This document shows, piece after piece, positions 1 through 7,134 of a DNA stretch of 35,642 bases. This DNA comes from Treponema sp. UBA6852. Lineage in GTDB: Bacteria > Spirochaetota > Spirochaetia > Treponematales > Treponemataceae. The notes beneath the pieces were generated by a model. That model was given only the letters and a program-made list of their open reading frames with translations. It ran no database searches and had not been told where the DNA came from. Numbering within the stretch: position 1 is the first letter of the stretch; each line of letters begins with the position of its first letter. The translations under genes and the position numbers were made by a program. Location: NCBI GenBank assembly GCA_002449305.1, contig DKDI01000025.1, positions 1-35,642 of the forward strand, read 5' to 3'.

Positions 1-40
1 TTTTTACATGCGTTTGCCCTGTAATTGCCGCCGATTTAAG

Positions 41-69
41 TTTACATAAATTCTGTTTCTTACTATTAT
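41..69 (+). promoter_or_regulatory. hslO promoter, predicted leaderless
   Basis: TTTACA at 41-46 and TATTAT at 64-69 are separated by 17 bp, a good sigma-70 match. The -10 box ends only 7 nt before the ATG at 77 and no Shine-Dalgarno sequence is visible, so transcription would begin at or next to the start codon. Positions 1-40 show no recognisable gene. Confidence 0.6.
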
Positions 70-76
70 ATATTCC

Positions 77-1042
77 ATGATAAAAGCACAGATAAATGAT
101 AACGAGCTGAACAGCCATATTGATTCACTTGAAAAAGATGGACTTTCTATTTTTGTAATGGCGGACGGACGAGCAAGAGGCGCGCTTTTTCATGGAACAC
201 GTTTTGTAAACCAGCTTCGTTCTCAGCATAACCTTGGAATTCTTGAGACAATGGTTTTGGGGCAGGCATCAATCTGTGCCGCTCTTATGATTCCCACTAT
301 GAAAGGAAAGGAACATCTTACTTGGCATTATGACACAAACGGTCCTGCAAAAGGATTTTCTGTTGAAGCTGATTCTTCAGGCTATGTGCGCGGATTTTTG
401 TATGAAAACCATATTCCTGTGGAAAAGCCTTTAGAAAGCTGGGATTTAAGTCCTTTTCTTGGGGATGGAACAATGACAATGTCAAAAGTTCATCCGGGCG
501 ACAAAACTGCGCAAACCAGCTCTGTGGAAATTCTTTATAAAAACATCACTAAGGATTTGGCTTGGTTTTTCCAGCAGTCTGACCAGATTCGCACGGCGTT
601 CAACACAAGCATTTTTATGGACAAAAACGGACGCGTGATGGGCGCAGGCGGAATGTTTGTTCAAGTTATGCCTGAAACTGGCGGAACAAAAGATTCCGGC
701 TCGAATACAGCAAGCGGCGCAGACCAGAAAGTGGATGAAGAGCTGATAGAAAAAATTGAAAACGCTTTTTCTGCCTGTCCTTCGCTTGGCAAGTGGTTTT
801 CTGAAAAAGGCAAGGCAGAAGACATTGTGCACGGTCTTTTCCGCGAGTTTGAGCCTGCGATTGCAGTTGAGCGCGGCATAATTTTTGACTGTCCGTGCAG
901 CAAGGAAAAATATATCGGCTATTTAAAGACACTTCCAAAAAATGAGCTTGCCGACATAAAGCAAAACGGCCCTGACCCGCTTGAAATTGTCTGCCGCAAC
1001 TGCGGAAGTGTTTACAAAATCCCTGTAAGCGAGATTATTTAA
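77..1042 (+). CDS. hslO: Hsp33 redox-regulated chaperone
   Basis: This is a cytosolic holdase chaperone activated by oxidation, which protects unfolding proteins during oxidative and heat stress. The 321-residue protein has the Hsp33 N-terminal fold and, near its C-terminus, the redox zinc site: a CPC pair in FDCPCSKEKY (about residues 274-276) followed by CRNCG (about 308-311). All four zinc-binding cysteines are present. It is slightly longer than the usual 290-300 residues because of a Ser/Gly-rich insertion around residue 205. The ATG at 77 is chosen because it follows the -10 box directly; there is no ribosome binding site. It is a single-gene unit ending in a strong terminator at 1151-1187. 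Identification is confident from the cysteine pattern. Confidence 0.93.
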   Translation: MIKAQINDNELNSHIDSLEKDGLSIFVMADGRARGALFHGTRFVNQLRSQHNLGILETMVLGQASICAALMIPTMKGKEHLTWHYDTNGPAKGFSVEADSSGYVRGFLYENHIPVEKPLESWDLSPFLGDGTMTMSKVHPGDKTAQTSSVEILYKNITKDLAWFFQQSDQIRTAFNTSIFMDKNGRVMGAGGMFVQVMPETGGTKDSGSNTASGADQKVDEELIEKIENAFSACPSLGKWFSEKGKAEDIVHGLFREFEPAIAVERGIIFDCPCSKEKYIGYLKTLPKNELADIKQNGPDPLEIVCRNCGSVYKIPVSEII

Positions 1043-1068
1043 CAAGGAGTTTTTTAATAAGCTCTAAA

Positions 1069-1134
1069 TGTCATTGAAGTACTTGATGTGGCAATCTTTT
1101 GATACAGATTTCCGGGGCAAGCCCGAAAATGACA
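1069..1134 (+). repeat. Dispersed GTCATT...AATGAC element, copy 1
   Basis: This short copy begins TGTCATT and ends AATGACA. The right arm contains the dyad CGGGGCAAGCCCG. The flank just before it, with TCTAAATGTCAT, matches the flanks of the copies near 18521 and 27640. See the finding on the repeat family. Confidence 0.7.
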
Positions 1135-1150
1135 TAAAAAATACTTCATT

Positions 1151-1187
1151 AAAAAAGCCGGCTAGAGATTCTAGCTGGCTTTTTTGT
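1151..1187 (+). terminator. Rho-independent terminator after hslO
   Basis: AAAAAAGCCGGCTAGA, a GATT loop, then TCTAGCTGGC and a T run form a stem of about 16 bp with one G-T wobble. The A run before it and the T run after it make it potentially bidirectional. Confidence 0.85.
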
Positions 1188-1347
1188 TTTCTTCATCTAT
1201 TTCAATTTAAAACAAAAAAACTGCCGAAGCCCACCCGCAACGACAGTGAAAACGTCTTTAAATCAATAAAAGTATTGTTCTTATTATATATCAGCTTTTA
1301 GTTAAAGTCTATTGTTATTTAAAAGCAGTTTGAATGTCGAATTTTGT

Positions 1348-1448
1348 TGTCATTATCGGGCTTGACCCGATAATCTGTTAAAAATTTACAGTAGATTGCC
1401 AACCGAGTTTGCTGTGCAAACTTCGCAGTGTCAAGCACGGCAATGACA
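1348..1448 (-). repeat. Dispersed GTCATT...AATGAC element, copy 2 (inverted)
   Basis: This is a full-length copy of about 101 bp. Its arms are TGTCATTATCGGGCTTGAC and GTGTCAAGCACGGCAATGACA. The middle contains AACCGAGTTTGC...GCAAAC, the reverse complement of the GCAAACTCGGTTAG core seen in copies 5 and 6, so it lies in the opposite orientation to them. Confidence 0.75.
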
Positions 1449-1542
1449 AACTTTTTAGTGCTGGAATAAACACAGTTAAACAGTTACTTTTATCAAAAGT
1501 CAAATTGAATCAAGCACTTTTTTATTCAATATAAATATGCCC

Positions 1543-1571
1543 TTGAACAGTGCCTTAAAAGGGCTTAAAAT
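1543..1571 (+). promoter_or_regulatory. ctp operon promoter with overlapping dyad
   Basis: TTGAAC (1543-1548) and TAAAAT (1566-1571) are 17 bp apart. The -10 ends 6 nt before the ATG at 1578, the same geometry as other predicted leaderless genes in this window; the GGAG at 1572-1575 is too close to the ATG to be a normal ribosome binding site. A dyad, GCCCTT (1539-1544) and AAGGGC (1559-1564), overlaps the -35 and spacer and could be an operator. Confidence 0.55.
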
Positions 1572-1577
1572 GGAGCA

Positions 1578-3032
1578 ATGAAAATCGCAAAGAAATTATT
1601 AAAAGCTACGCGGATTTTTTCAGCGTTTATATTGTTTTCTATTTTTGCCTCGCAGTGTTTTTCGCAGTCTAATTCTTCAAGCTCAGACATAGATTCAGCA
1701 AAGCAGCGTCAGTTTCTTAAAGTTATAGATCAATTGTATTATTTTATTCAGCAGAATTATGTGGAAGAAGTTGATCCGCAGATTTTGTATGAAGGCGCAT
1801 TAAAGGGAATGCTTGGCGCGCTTGATGACCCTTATTCAGTTTATATGGCGCAGTCTGAATGGAGAAGCCTTACCGACACAACTGTTGGAAACTTTGGCGG
1901 CGTTGGACTTTCCATAACAAAGCCTCTTGTTTCCACAGAAGAAAAGCCCGCTTATGTTGAAGTTGCCGAGCCTATAGAAAATACTCCGGGCGCAAAGGCT
2001 GGAATTCAGTCAGGAGACTTGATTATTGAAGTTGACGGCGTGGACACTTCTACAATTACGATGGATGAAGTTTTGAGCATGCTGCGCGGAACTGTTGGCG
2101 AAAGCGTTACTGTAAAAATCCGCAGAAGAAATTCTCTTGAATTTGAGCGGACTCTTGTGCGTGCTGTTATCCAAAATCCGTCTGTAAAATACGGAATGAT
2201 TGAAGGTGAAAAAATAGGCTACTTGCGTCTTACGGAATTTTCTGTGAACACTGCGGCAAAAGTTCAGGAAGCTTTGGATTCATTCAAAGAAGCTTCGTTT
2301 AACGGACTTATTATAGACTTGCGGAATAATGGCGGCGGACTTTTGGACAGCGCGGTGGACATTGCGGATAAATTTATTGATGAAGGCATAATAGTTTCCA
2401 CAAAAAGCCGTCTTGCTTATGAAAATGCGGTTTATCATGCTGTAAAAAGAAAAACTGTTGTGCGCGGCATTCCGATTGTTGTTCTTATAAACAGGGCGAC
2501 TGCAAGCGCAAGCGAAATATTAAGCGGAGCTTTAAAAGACACAAAGACCGCTTATCTTGTAGGCGAAAAGTCATTTGGAAAAGGAAGCGTTCAGGTTCCG
2601 CGCGGACTTGTAAACAACGACGGATTCAAAATCACCGTGGCAAAATATTATTCTCCGAGCGACACGAACATTGATAAGATTGGAATCAAGCCTGATTTGG
2701 AAGTTCTTTACCCGGACTTCACAGAAGAAGAGCAAAACGACTGGCACGCTCTTGAAGAATCTGGCGCAATAGCAGATTATGTGGATTCTCATCAGAACAT
2801 GACAGAAGCGGAAATTGCTTCCTATGCTAAAACGTTGCGTAAAAAATACAAGCTTGAAGAGAGGCTTCTTAGAAAAATGATACGCAACGAGCTTGACAGG
2901 ACGCGTCCGCCTCGCCTTTACGATCTTGACTATGACAGCCAGTTAAATGCAGCAATCGAAGTTATAAAAGGCGGAAACTTTGCTGAGCTTATGGCTTCGA
3001 CAAAAACTTTAAAAGAACAGCAGGAACAATGA
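1578..3032 (+). CDS. ctpA: S41 family carboxyl-terminal processing protease
   Basis: This is a periplasmic serine protease that trims or degrades envelope proteins from the C-terminus. Residues 1-30 form a signal peptide: basic start, hydrophobic core, cleavage near SQCFSQS. A PDZ domain follows (about residues 100-190, containing GVGLSI and AGIQSGDLIIEVDG). The S41 catalytic domain comes next: LRNNGGGLLDSA, the nucleophile serine in ATASASEILSGAL and the general-base lysine in GEKSFGKGSVQ. The length of 484 residues is normal for the family. It is the first gene of a run with rsmE, the TagA-like gene and the AAA+ gene, which are joined by overlaps or very short gaps. The specific substrate cannot be told from sequence. 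Confidence 0.9.
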   Translation: MKIAKKLLKATRIFSAFILFSIFASQCFSQSNSSSSDIDSAKQRQFLKVIDQLYYFIQQNYVEEVDPQILYEGALKGMLGALDDPYSVYMAQSEWRSLTDTTVGNFGGVGLSITKPLVSTEEKPAYVEVAEPIENTPGAKAGIQSGDLIIEVDGVDTSTITMDEVLSMLRGTVGESVTVKIRRRNSLEFERTLVRAVIQNPSVKYGMIEGEKIGYLRLTEFSVNTAAKVQEALDSFKEASFNGLIIDLRNNGGGLLDSAVDIADKFIDEGIIVSTKSRLAYENAVYHAVKRKTVVRGIPIVVLINRATASASEILSGALKDTKTAYLVGEKSFGKGSVQVPRGLVNNDGFKITVAKYYSPSDTNIDKIGIKPDLEVLYPDFTEEEQNDWHALEESGAIADYVDSHQNMTEAEIASYAKTLRKKYKLEERLLRKMIRNELDRTRPPRLYDLDYDSQLNAAIEVIKGGNFAELMASTKTLKEQQEQ

Positions 3033-3838
3033 GGCAATTTATTGTAGAAACTCCGCTTGACTCTAATGGTTGCATTTGCATTGAAGGAAAAAAATATCAT
3101 TACTTGAATTCCGTTTTAAGAGTTAAGTGCGGCGACATGATTTATGCAAGGCTTTTGAACGGTTCTCTTCAGCAGATGACCGTTGCAAAGATTGATTCTT
3201 GTGAAAAAAAAATAATTCTTCAGGTGGCGGGAAAGCTAAATTGCAACAATTCTGTCTTGCAGGCAATTCCTGTTTTAAAAAAGCCCAAGACGGAAATTTA
3301 TCTTTTTCAGTTTGAGGCAAAGCCTCCAAAAATGGATTTGATTATAAGGCAGGCTACGGAATGCGGAGTCTGCGGAATAATTCCAGTGGAAGGTGAATTC
3401 TGCCAAAAAGGAAACATTGAGTCCGCGCGGAAAAAAGCCGAATCAAAAGATGAACGCTGGCAAAGAATAATAACGGAAGCAAGGCAGCAAAGCGGTTCTC
3501 CTGTTGAAACAAAAGTTTTTCCTTCAGTTTCTGTGGATGCGGCTTGCAGTTTTTGGAGAAATTTGCAGGCGGAACACAAGGCGGCGGTTGTCCTTTATGA
3601 GAGAAGCGATGGAACAAAGAGCATTTATAATGCGCTAAAAAATGCCGATGTTATAAAAAAGGAAAATGCAAAAATTGCAGTTGCGGTTGGCGCGGAAGGT
3701 GGAATTTCTGTGCAGGAAATCAGCATGATGAAAGAAAGCGGATTTATTCCCGTGCATTTTGACACAAATATATTGAGATGCGAAACTGCTTCTTTGTACG
3801 GAATTGCGGCTTTGCAGACTGCTTTAAGTGGAGAATAA
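3029..3838 (+). CDS. rsmE: 16S rRNA m3U1498 methyltransferase RsmE
   Basis: This is a SPOUT-class, SAM-dependent enzyme that methylates N3 of U1498 in 16S rRNA near the decoding centre. The 269-residue protein has the small N-terminal PUA-like domain (HYLNSVLRVKCGD) and the C-terminal trefoil-knot domain. Typical family motifs are present: RQATECGV, RWQRIITEARQQSG, AVAVGAEGGIS and LRCETASLYGIAAL. The ATG at 3029 overlaps the ctp stop codon (ATGA), which indicates translational coupling. It has no functional tie to the protease beyond co-transcription. Confidence 0.92.
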   Translation: MRQFIVETPLDSNGCICIEGKKYHYLNSVLRVKCGDMIYARLLNGSLQQMTVAKIDSCEKKIILQVAGKLNCNNSVLQAIPVLKKPKTEIYLFQFEAKPPKMDLIIRQATECGVCGIIPVEGEFCQKGNIESARKKAESKDERWQRIITEARQQSGSPVETKVFPSVSVDAACSFWRNLQAEHKAAVVLYERSDGTKSIYNALKNADVIKKENAKIAVAVGAEGGISVQEISMMKESGFIPVHFDTNILRCETASLYGIAALQTALSGE

Positions 3839-3839
3839 A

Positions 3840-4580
3840 ATGGCGGTTCAACGTATAGAACTACTCGGTGTTCCTGTGGACGTTTGTTCTAAGCAGGATT
3901 TGGAAGAAAAGATTTTGCAGCTTTTGGAAAAAAAAGGTCCTTCCCAAATTTCATTTATAACAATCTGGGACTTTATGAAAATCCGGCGCAAAAACGAATA
4001 CGCAGAAAGCATAAGAAATGCCGACTTGATTCTGCCTATTTCAAAAAGCATTTTGTCTGGGGCAAAGTTTCTTAAAAAGGCTGTTCCTTTCAGGCATAAT
4101 CCATTTGACGCGTTTATAAGCATTCTTTCTATTCTTGAAAGCCGCTACAAGTCGTTTTATATTTTCGGCGGAAGAAAAAAAGCTCTTGCCGCTGCGGAAA
4201 AAAATATGCGTTCTACTTTCCGCGGACTTCAGATTGTGGGAAGATGCGTGGGCTATTATCAAAAGCAGGACGAAGAAAATATTATTCAGGCGATTTCAAA
4301 AGCGTCTCCATCTTTGGTTCTTGTAAGCGAAGGAATTAAAAAGAAAGATTTTTGGAGCTATTCAAATAGAGAAAGATTTTCTTCTGGAATTTTTATGTAT
4401 TACCGGGACGCAGTTGGAATTTTAAGTAAAAGAATCAAACGTGTAAATCCAAAAACTTTTGAAAAAGGACATGAAGTTTGGGGAGAAATTATCAGAAATC
4501 CGCTTAGAATTTTTTTGATTTTTCCATTCTTGTGGTATATAATTCTTCTTGTCTGGACAAAACTTTTTAAAAAGGATTAG
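3840..4580 (+). CDS. WecG/TagA/CpsF-family glycosyltransferase, diverged
   Basis: Family members transfer an N-acetylhexosamine (often ManNAc) onto a lipid-linked sugar during wall or surface polymer synthesis. The 246-residue protein follows the family pattern: an N-terminal GVPVDV element, ADLILPISKSI where the family usually has an aspartate-glycine active-site motif, FYIFGGRKKALAAA, GRCVGYY, and VSEGIKKKDFW where the G-P-Q-E-type motif is expected. The C-terminal end is hydrophobic (FPFLWYIILLVWTKLF) and probably membrane-associated. The active-site aspartate appears to be missing, so it may not be a standard enzyme. The start is set at ATG 3840, with GGAG 7 nt upstream; a GTG at 3828 opens the same frame but has no ribosome binding site. 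It overlaps the end of rsmE's upstream context by no coding bases. Confidence 0.7.
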   Translation: MAVQRIELLGVPVDVCSKQDLEEKILQLLEKKGPSQISFITIWDFMKIRRKNEYAESIRNADLILPISKSILSGAKFLKKAVPFRHNPFDAFISILSILESRYKSFYIFGGRKKALAAAEKNMRSTFRGLQIVGRCVGYYQKQDEENIIQAISKASPSLVLVSEGIKKKDFWSYSNRERFSSGIFMYYRDAVGILSKRIKRVNPKTFEKGHEVWGEIIRNPLRIFLIFPFLWYIILLVWTKLFKKD

Positions 4581-4586
4581 AGGCTT

Positions 4587-5648
4587 TTGCCAAGGGAGAG
4601 AATTTTAATAGTTTCAAGTAGAAAAGAATTTATTTCTTTTTGCAAAGTTGTTTTTAGCCGGGACTTTGATTTCTTTTGTGTGCAAACAGAAGAAATTTCT
4701 TTTATTCGTCCGGAATTTTTTTTGGTTCTGGCAGTTTTAATAGACGGCTCTTGTTTTTCCTGCGGTGAATCTTCCTACATTTCTAAATTTTTCAAAAATA
4801 CACTTGAGCGTCCAGTTTTTGTTTGCTTTAAAGAATCTGACTGCCTAAAATATATTTCTGAGCTGGTAAAACTTAAAGCCGAAGTTTCTTCGCCTTGCAA
4901 AGATTTGTTTTGTGAAGAAAAACTGGATGAATGTATTTGCGCAGAAAACAATTTGTGTCTTGGATTTAAAGCGCAGATTGAAATTGCCTGCAAGAGCGAT
5001 TCCACGGTTTTGCTGCTTGGCGAAAGCGGTTCTGGAAAAAATCATACTGCCCGTTTTATTCACGAAAATTCAATAAGAAAAAACGGCAAATTTACTTCTT
5101 TTAATCTTGCTGAAATAAATCCAAATTTAATTGAAAGTTCGCTTTTTGGTTCTATAAAAGGCTCTTTTACTGGAGCGGAAGAAAATTCTGGAATTTTTGA
5201 AGAAGCTTCTGATGGAACTCTTTTCATTGATGAAATTTGCGAGCTTAGCCTTGAAAGCCAGGGAAAATTTCTTGGAGTTTTGGATTCAAAGGAATTCAGC
5301 AAAGTTGGGAGCAGCAAAAAGCTCAGTCTTGATGCGCGTCTTATTTTTGCAACAGATTCAAAAATTTCAGAGCTTGTTGAAAAAAATCTTTTTAAAAAAC
5401 AGCTTTTTTACAGAATCAGTGTTCTAGTTATAAATGTTCCACCGCTAAGAGAACGCAAGGATGAGCTTTTAAAAATTGCAGAAGATTGCGCTGCTGTGTT
5501 TGAGAAAAAACTTTCTGCCTGTGCAATTAAAAAACTTATGGATTTTTCTTGGCCGGGAAATATCAGGCAGCTAAAAAACTGCATTGAACGTTCTTGTGTC
5601 AGCGCAAAAAAAGAAATTCTCTTTGCAGATGATATTATCTTTTTTTAG
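4587..5648 (+). CDS. Sigma-54 interacting AAA+ activator lacking a DNA-binding domain
   Basis: This resembles a bacterial enhancer-binding protein, which remodels sigma-54 RNA polymerase by ATP hydrolysis. Residues 1-110 are a poorly conserved, possibly receiver-like region beginning RERILIVSSRKEF. The AAA+ domain follows: Walker A GESGSGK (about 144-150), the sigma-54 contact loop as GSFTGA instead of GAFTGA (about 192), Walker B GTLFIDE (about 211), the FKKQLFYRISV and PPLRERKDEL segments, and WPGNIRQLKNCIERS. The protein stops soon after this, so the usual Fis-type helix-turn-helix is absent. It starts at TTG 4587, just after the TagA-like stop. Its 3' end overlaps the convergent trmJ gene by 14 bp. 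It could act through another protein or from solution; its target is unknown. Confidence 0.8.
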   Translation: MPRERILIVSSRKEFISFCKVVFSRDFDFFCVQTEEISFIRPEFFLVLAVLIDGSCFSCGESSYISKFFKNTLERPVFVCFKESDCLKYISELVKLKAEVSSPCKDLFCEEKLDECICAENNLCLGFKAQIEIACKSDSTVLLLGESGSGKNHTARFIHENSIRKNGKFTSFNLAEINPNLIESSLFGSIKGSFTGAEENSGIFEEASDGTLFIDEICELSLESQGKFLGVLDSKEFSKVGSSKKLSLDARLIFATDSKISELVEKNLFKKQLFYRISVLVINVPPLRERKDELLKIAEDCAAVFEKKLSACAIKKLMDFSWPGNIRQLKNCIERSCVSAKKEILFADDIIFF

Positions 5649-6363
5649 AAAGACCTGCTGCTTTGTCGAATATTTTTTCTATATATTGCGCTTCGCCTTC
5701 GCTTAAAGCCGAGCGGGACAAAATATCACGCCAGAAAATTTCCATGTCTTTGCGTCCTGTAACAGAAAAAAATCCGATTTTCTGAAGATTATCTGCGATT
5801 GTTGTTACAGTTTTTTTCAGCCTTTTTGAATCTATTGGCGTGTATCCAATTTTATTTTTTTCATTGTAGCGGAACAAAGTGTAGCACATAATCTGCACGG
5901 CATGGCTTAAGTTCAGCGAGCCGAATTCTTCGCTTGAAGGAATTGTAACGCCCATTTCGCATTCAAGGATTTCGTTGTCGTCAAGTCCGGTTCTTTCGTT
6001 GCCAAACACAACTGCGACTTTTCCGCCTTTTTTTTCTGTTCCTGAAATTCTATTGGCTACTTTTGCAAATTCTTCCGGCAGAAGAAGCTTGCCTTTGCGT
6101 TTTTTTCCCCGTCGGCGTGTTGTTCCGCATGAGCAGGCACAGTCAGAGCAGGCTTCGGTTATTGAAGAAAAATATTCGGCATTGTCAAAAATATATGACG
6201 CATGAATTGCAAGAACGTGGACTTTTTCCAAGTCGATTTCTTCTTTTTTTCCTACAATCCGCAGTTTATGGATTCCGTTGTTTGCCATTGCCCTGCAAGC
6301 GGCTCCAATGTTCCTAGGTTCTTCCGGGCGCGATAAAACTATAACGATATTGTCTAAATTCAT
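5635..6363 (-). CDS. trmJ: TrmJ-like tRNA 2'-O-methyltransferase
   Basis: This is a SPOUT (TrmH/SpoU) SAM-dependent methyltransferase, most like TrmJ, which 2'-O-methylates position 32 of certain tRNAs. The N-terminus has VIVLSRPEEPRNIGAACRAM. The cofactor knot is formed by VAVVFGNERTGL, CEMGVTIPS and GSLNLSHAVQIMCY. A Lys/Arg-rich stretch at about residues 82-91 could contact RNA. A C-terminal extension of about 70 residues (after residue 170) is typical of TrmJ rather than TrmH. The ATG lies 12 nt after the STAS gene's stop codon, so the two are probably co-transcribed. The exact RNA target is an inference. Confidence 0.85.
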   Translation of the reverse strand: MNLDNIVIVLSRPEEPRNIGAACRAMANNGIHKLRIVGKKEEIDLEKVHVLAIHASYIFDNAEYFSSITEACSDCACSCGTTRRRGKKRKGKLLLPEEFAKVANRISGTEKKGGKVAVVFGNERTGLDDNEILECEMGVTIPSSEEFGSLNLSHAVQIMCYTLFRYNEKNKIGYTPIDSKRLKKTVTTIADNLQKIGFFSVTGRKDMEIFWRDILSRSALSEGEAQYIEKIFDKAAGLSKKR

Positions 6364-6375
6364 AAAATCAAGTGG

Positions 6376-6924
6376 CTAGCCTAAAAAAACATTTCCGTTT
6401 TGGTCGATTACAATAATTGCCTTGCAGTCGGAGCATCTGAAACGTCCGCTTTTTACGGCTTTTAGTTTTTTGGAGCAGACAGGGCATTCAAAAATCTTTG
6501 GGAATGTGGAATCATTGCCGTCTTTTTCTTTTTTCAAATAGTCTTCCGCATCTTCCACAGATTCTTTAATGTTGAAAACCTGGCTGAATCCCAAGAGTTG
6601 AAAGACTTCAAAGACTTTTGGCTGAACTCCCGTAAAAACAATTTCGCCGCCGTTCGATTTTGCATTTTTTTCAATTGAAGTGAGCGAGCCGATTCCTGTT
6701 GAAGAAACATAAGTCAGATTCTGGCAGTTAAAAACAATGTTCTTAAATCCCGCTGAAATAATTTTTGCTGCCTGTTTTTGGAAATACGCTGAATTGTATG
6801 TATCGATGTATCCGCTAAGCGTTACAAGGATAGAATTTGAGGTTCCTTCAATCTTGCTAAGGAAAATCTCGAGGCTTCCGTCTTTTTCGTCATTAAAGCC
6901 TGGCACTAAGTCGTTATTATCCAT
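6376..6924 (-). CDS. STAS-domain anti-sigma antagonist with C-terminal zinc ribbon
   Basis: SpoIIAA-like STAS proteins bind anti-sigma or kinase partners and switch by phosphorylation of a conserved serine. The 182-residue protein has a STAS domain at about residues 15-130, with the switch region LTYVSSTGIGSL holding the candidate serine. A zinc ribbon follows near the C-terminus: CPVC about 20 residues before CSDC. The combination is uncommon; the ribbon may mediate partner or nucleic-acid contact. The frame is also open from a TTG at 6963, but the promoter's -10 lies at 6964-6969, so transcription begins inside that extension. The ATG at 6924 has GGAG 8 nt upstream and is preferred. No anti-sigma partner is nearby. 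Confidence 0.8.
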   Translation of the reverse strand: MDNNDLVPGFNDEKDGSLEIFLSKIEGTSNSILVTLSGYIDTYNSAYFQKQAAKIISAGFKNIVFNCQNLTYVSSTGIGSLTSIEKNAKSNGGEIVFTGVQPKVFEVFQLLGFSQVFNIKESVEDAEDYLKKEKDGNDSTFPKIFECPVCSKKLKAVKSGRFRCSDCKAIIVIDQNGNVFLG

Positions 6925-6963
6925 GTCATGCGCTCCAGAAACAATATTTTTAGAGATACTCAA

Positions 6964-6992
6964 ATACTATATCGAATTTCGTTAGCTGTCAA
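6964..6992 (-). promoter_or_regulatory. Promoter of the STAS-trmJ unit
   Basis: On the minus strand TTGACA (6987-6992) is followed after 17 bp by TAGTAT (6964-6969). Predicted transcription starts near 6957, which rules out the upstream TTG start of the STAS frame. Confidence 0.75.
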
Positions 6993-7016
6993 ATTGCGCT
7001 GCGGATTTTGTCTTAA

Positions 7017-7045
7017 TTGTAAAGTTCACGTCTTTTTGATATAAT
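7017..7045 (+). promoter_or_regulatory. Promoter of the hisD-def-fmt-PASTA unit
   Basis: TTGTAA (7017-7022) and TATAAT (7040-7045) are 17 bp apart. The start near 7052 would leave an untranslated leader of about 80 nt, in which I see no convincing riboswitch or attenuator. Confidence 0.65.
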
Positions 7046-7134
7046 TGAATTCTATTTTTAGGCTTTGTTTTGAATTGCTGTAGAATTTGAATCAGTATTA
7101 GAAAGCAGCTAAAAATGGAGAGGAGGCTATTTTA

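Larger units (their letters stand above)
1043..1577. other. 535-bp intergenic region, no gene supported
   Basis: This gap holds two copies of a dispersed inverted-repeat element (1069-1134 and 1348-1448), the hslO terminator (1151-1187) and the ctp promoter (1543-1571). An open frame at 1068-1301 runs through the repeat and the terminator and is judged non-coding. I see nothing recognisable in 1188-1347 or 1449-1538, which are AT-rich. Confidence 0.7.

Noticed and set aside
1068..1301. 77-residue open frame after hslO
   Set aside because: It runs through a dispersed repeat and a strong terminator, has no ribosome binding site, and its translation shows no domain-like pattern.
6925..6963. N-terminal extension of the STAS protein from a TTG at 6963
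   Set aside because: It lies at or upstream of the predicted transcript start, and the internal ATG at 6924 has a well-spaced GGAG.
7046..7134. T-box or histidine-type leader upstream of hisD
   Set aside because: No T-box core sequence, histidine codon run or terminator-antiterminator pair is visible in the roughly 80-nt leader.
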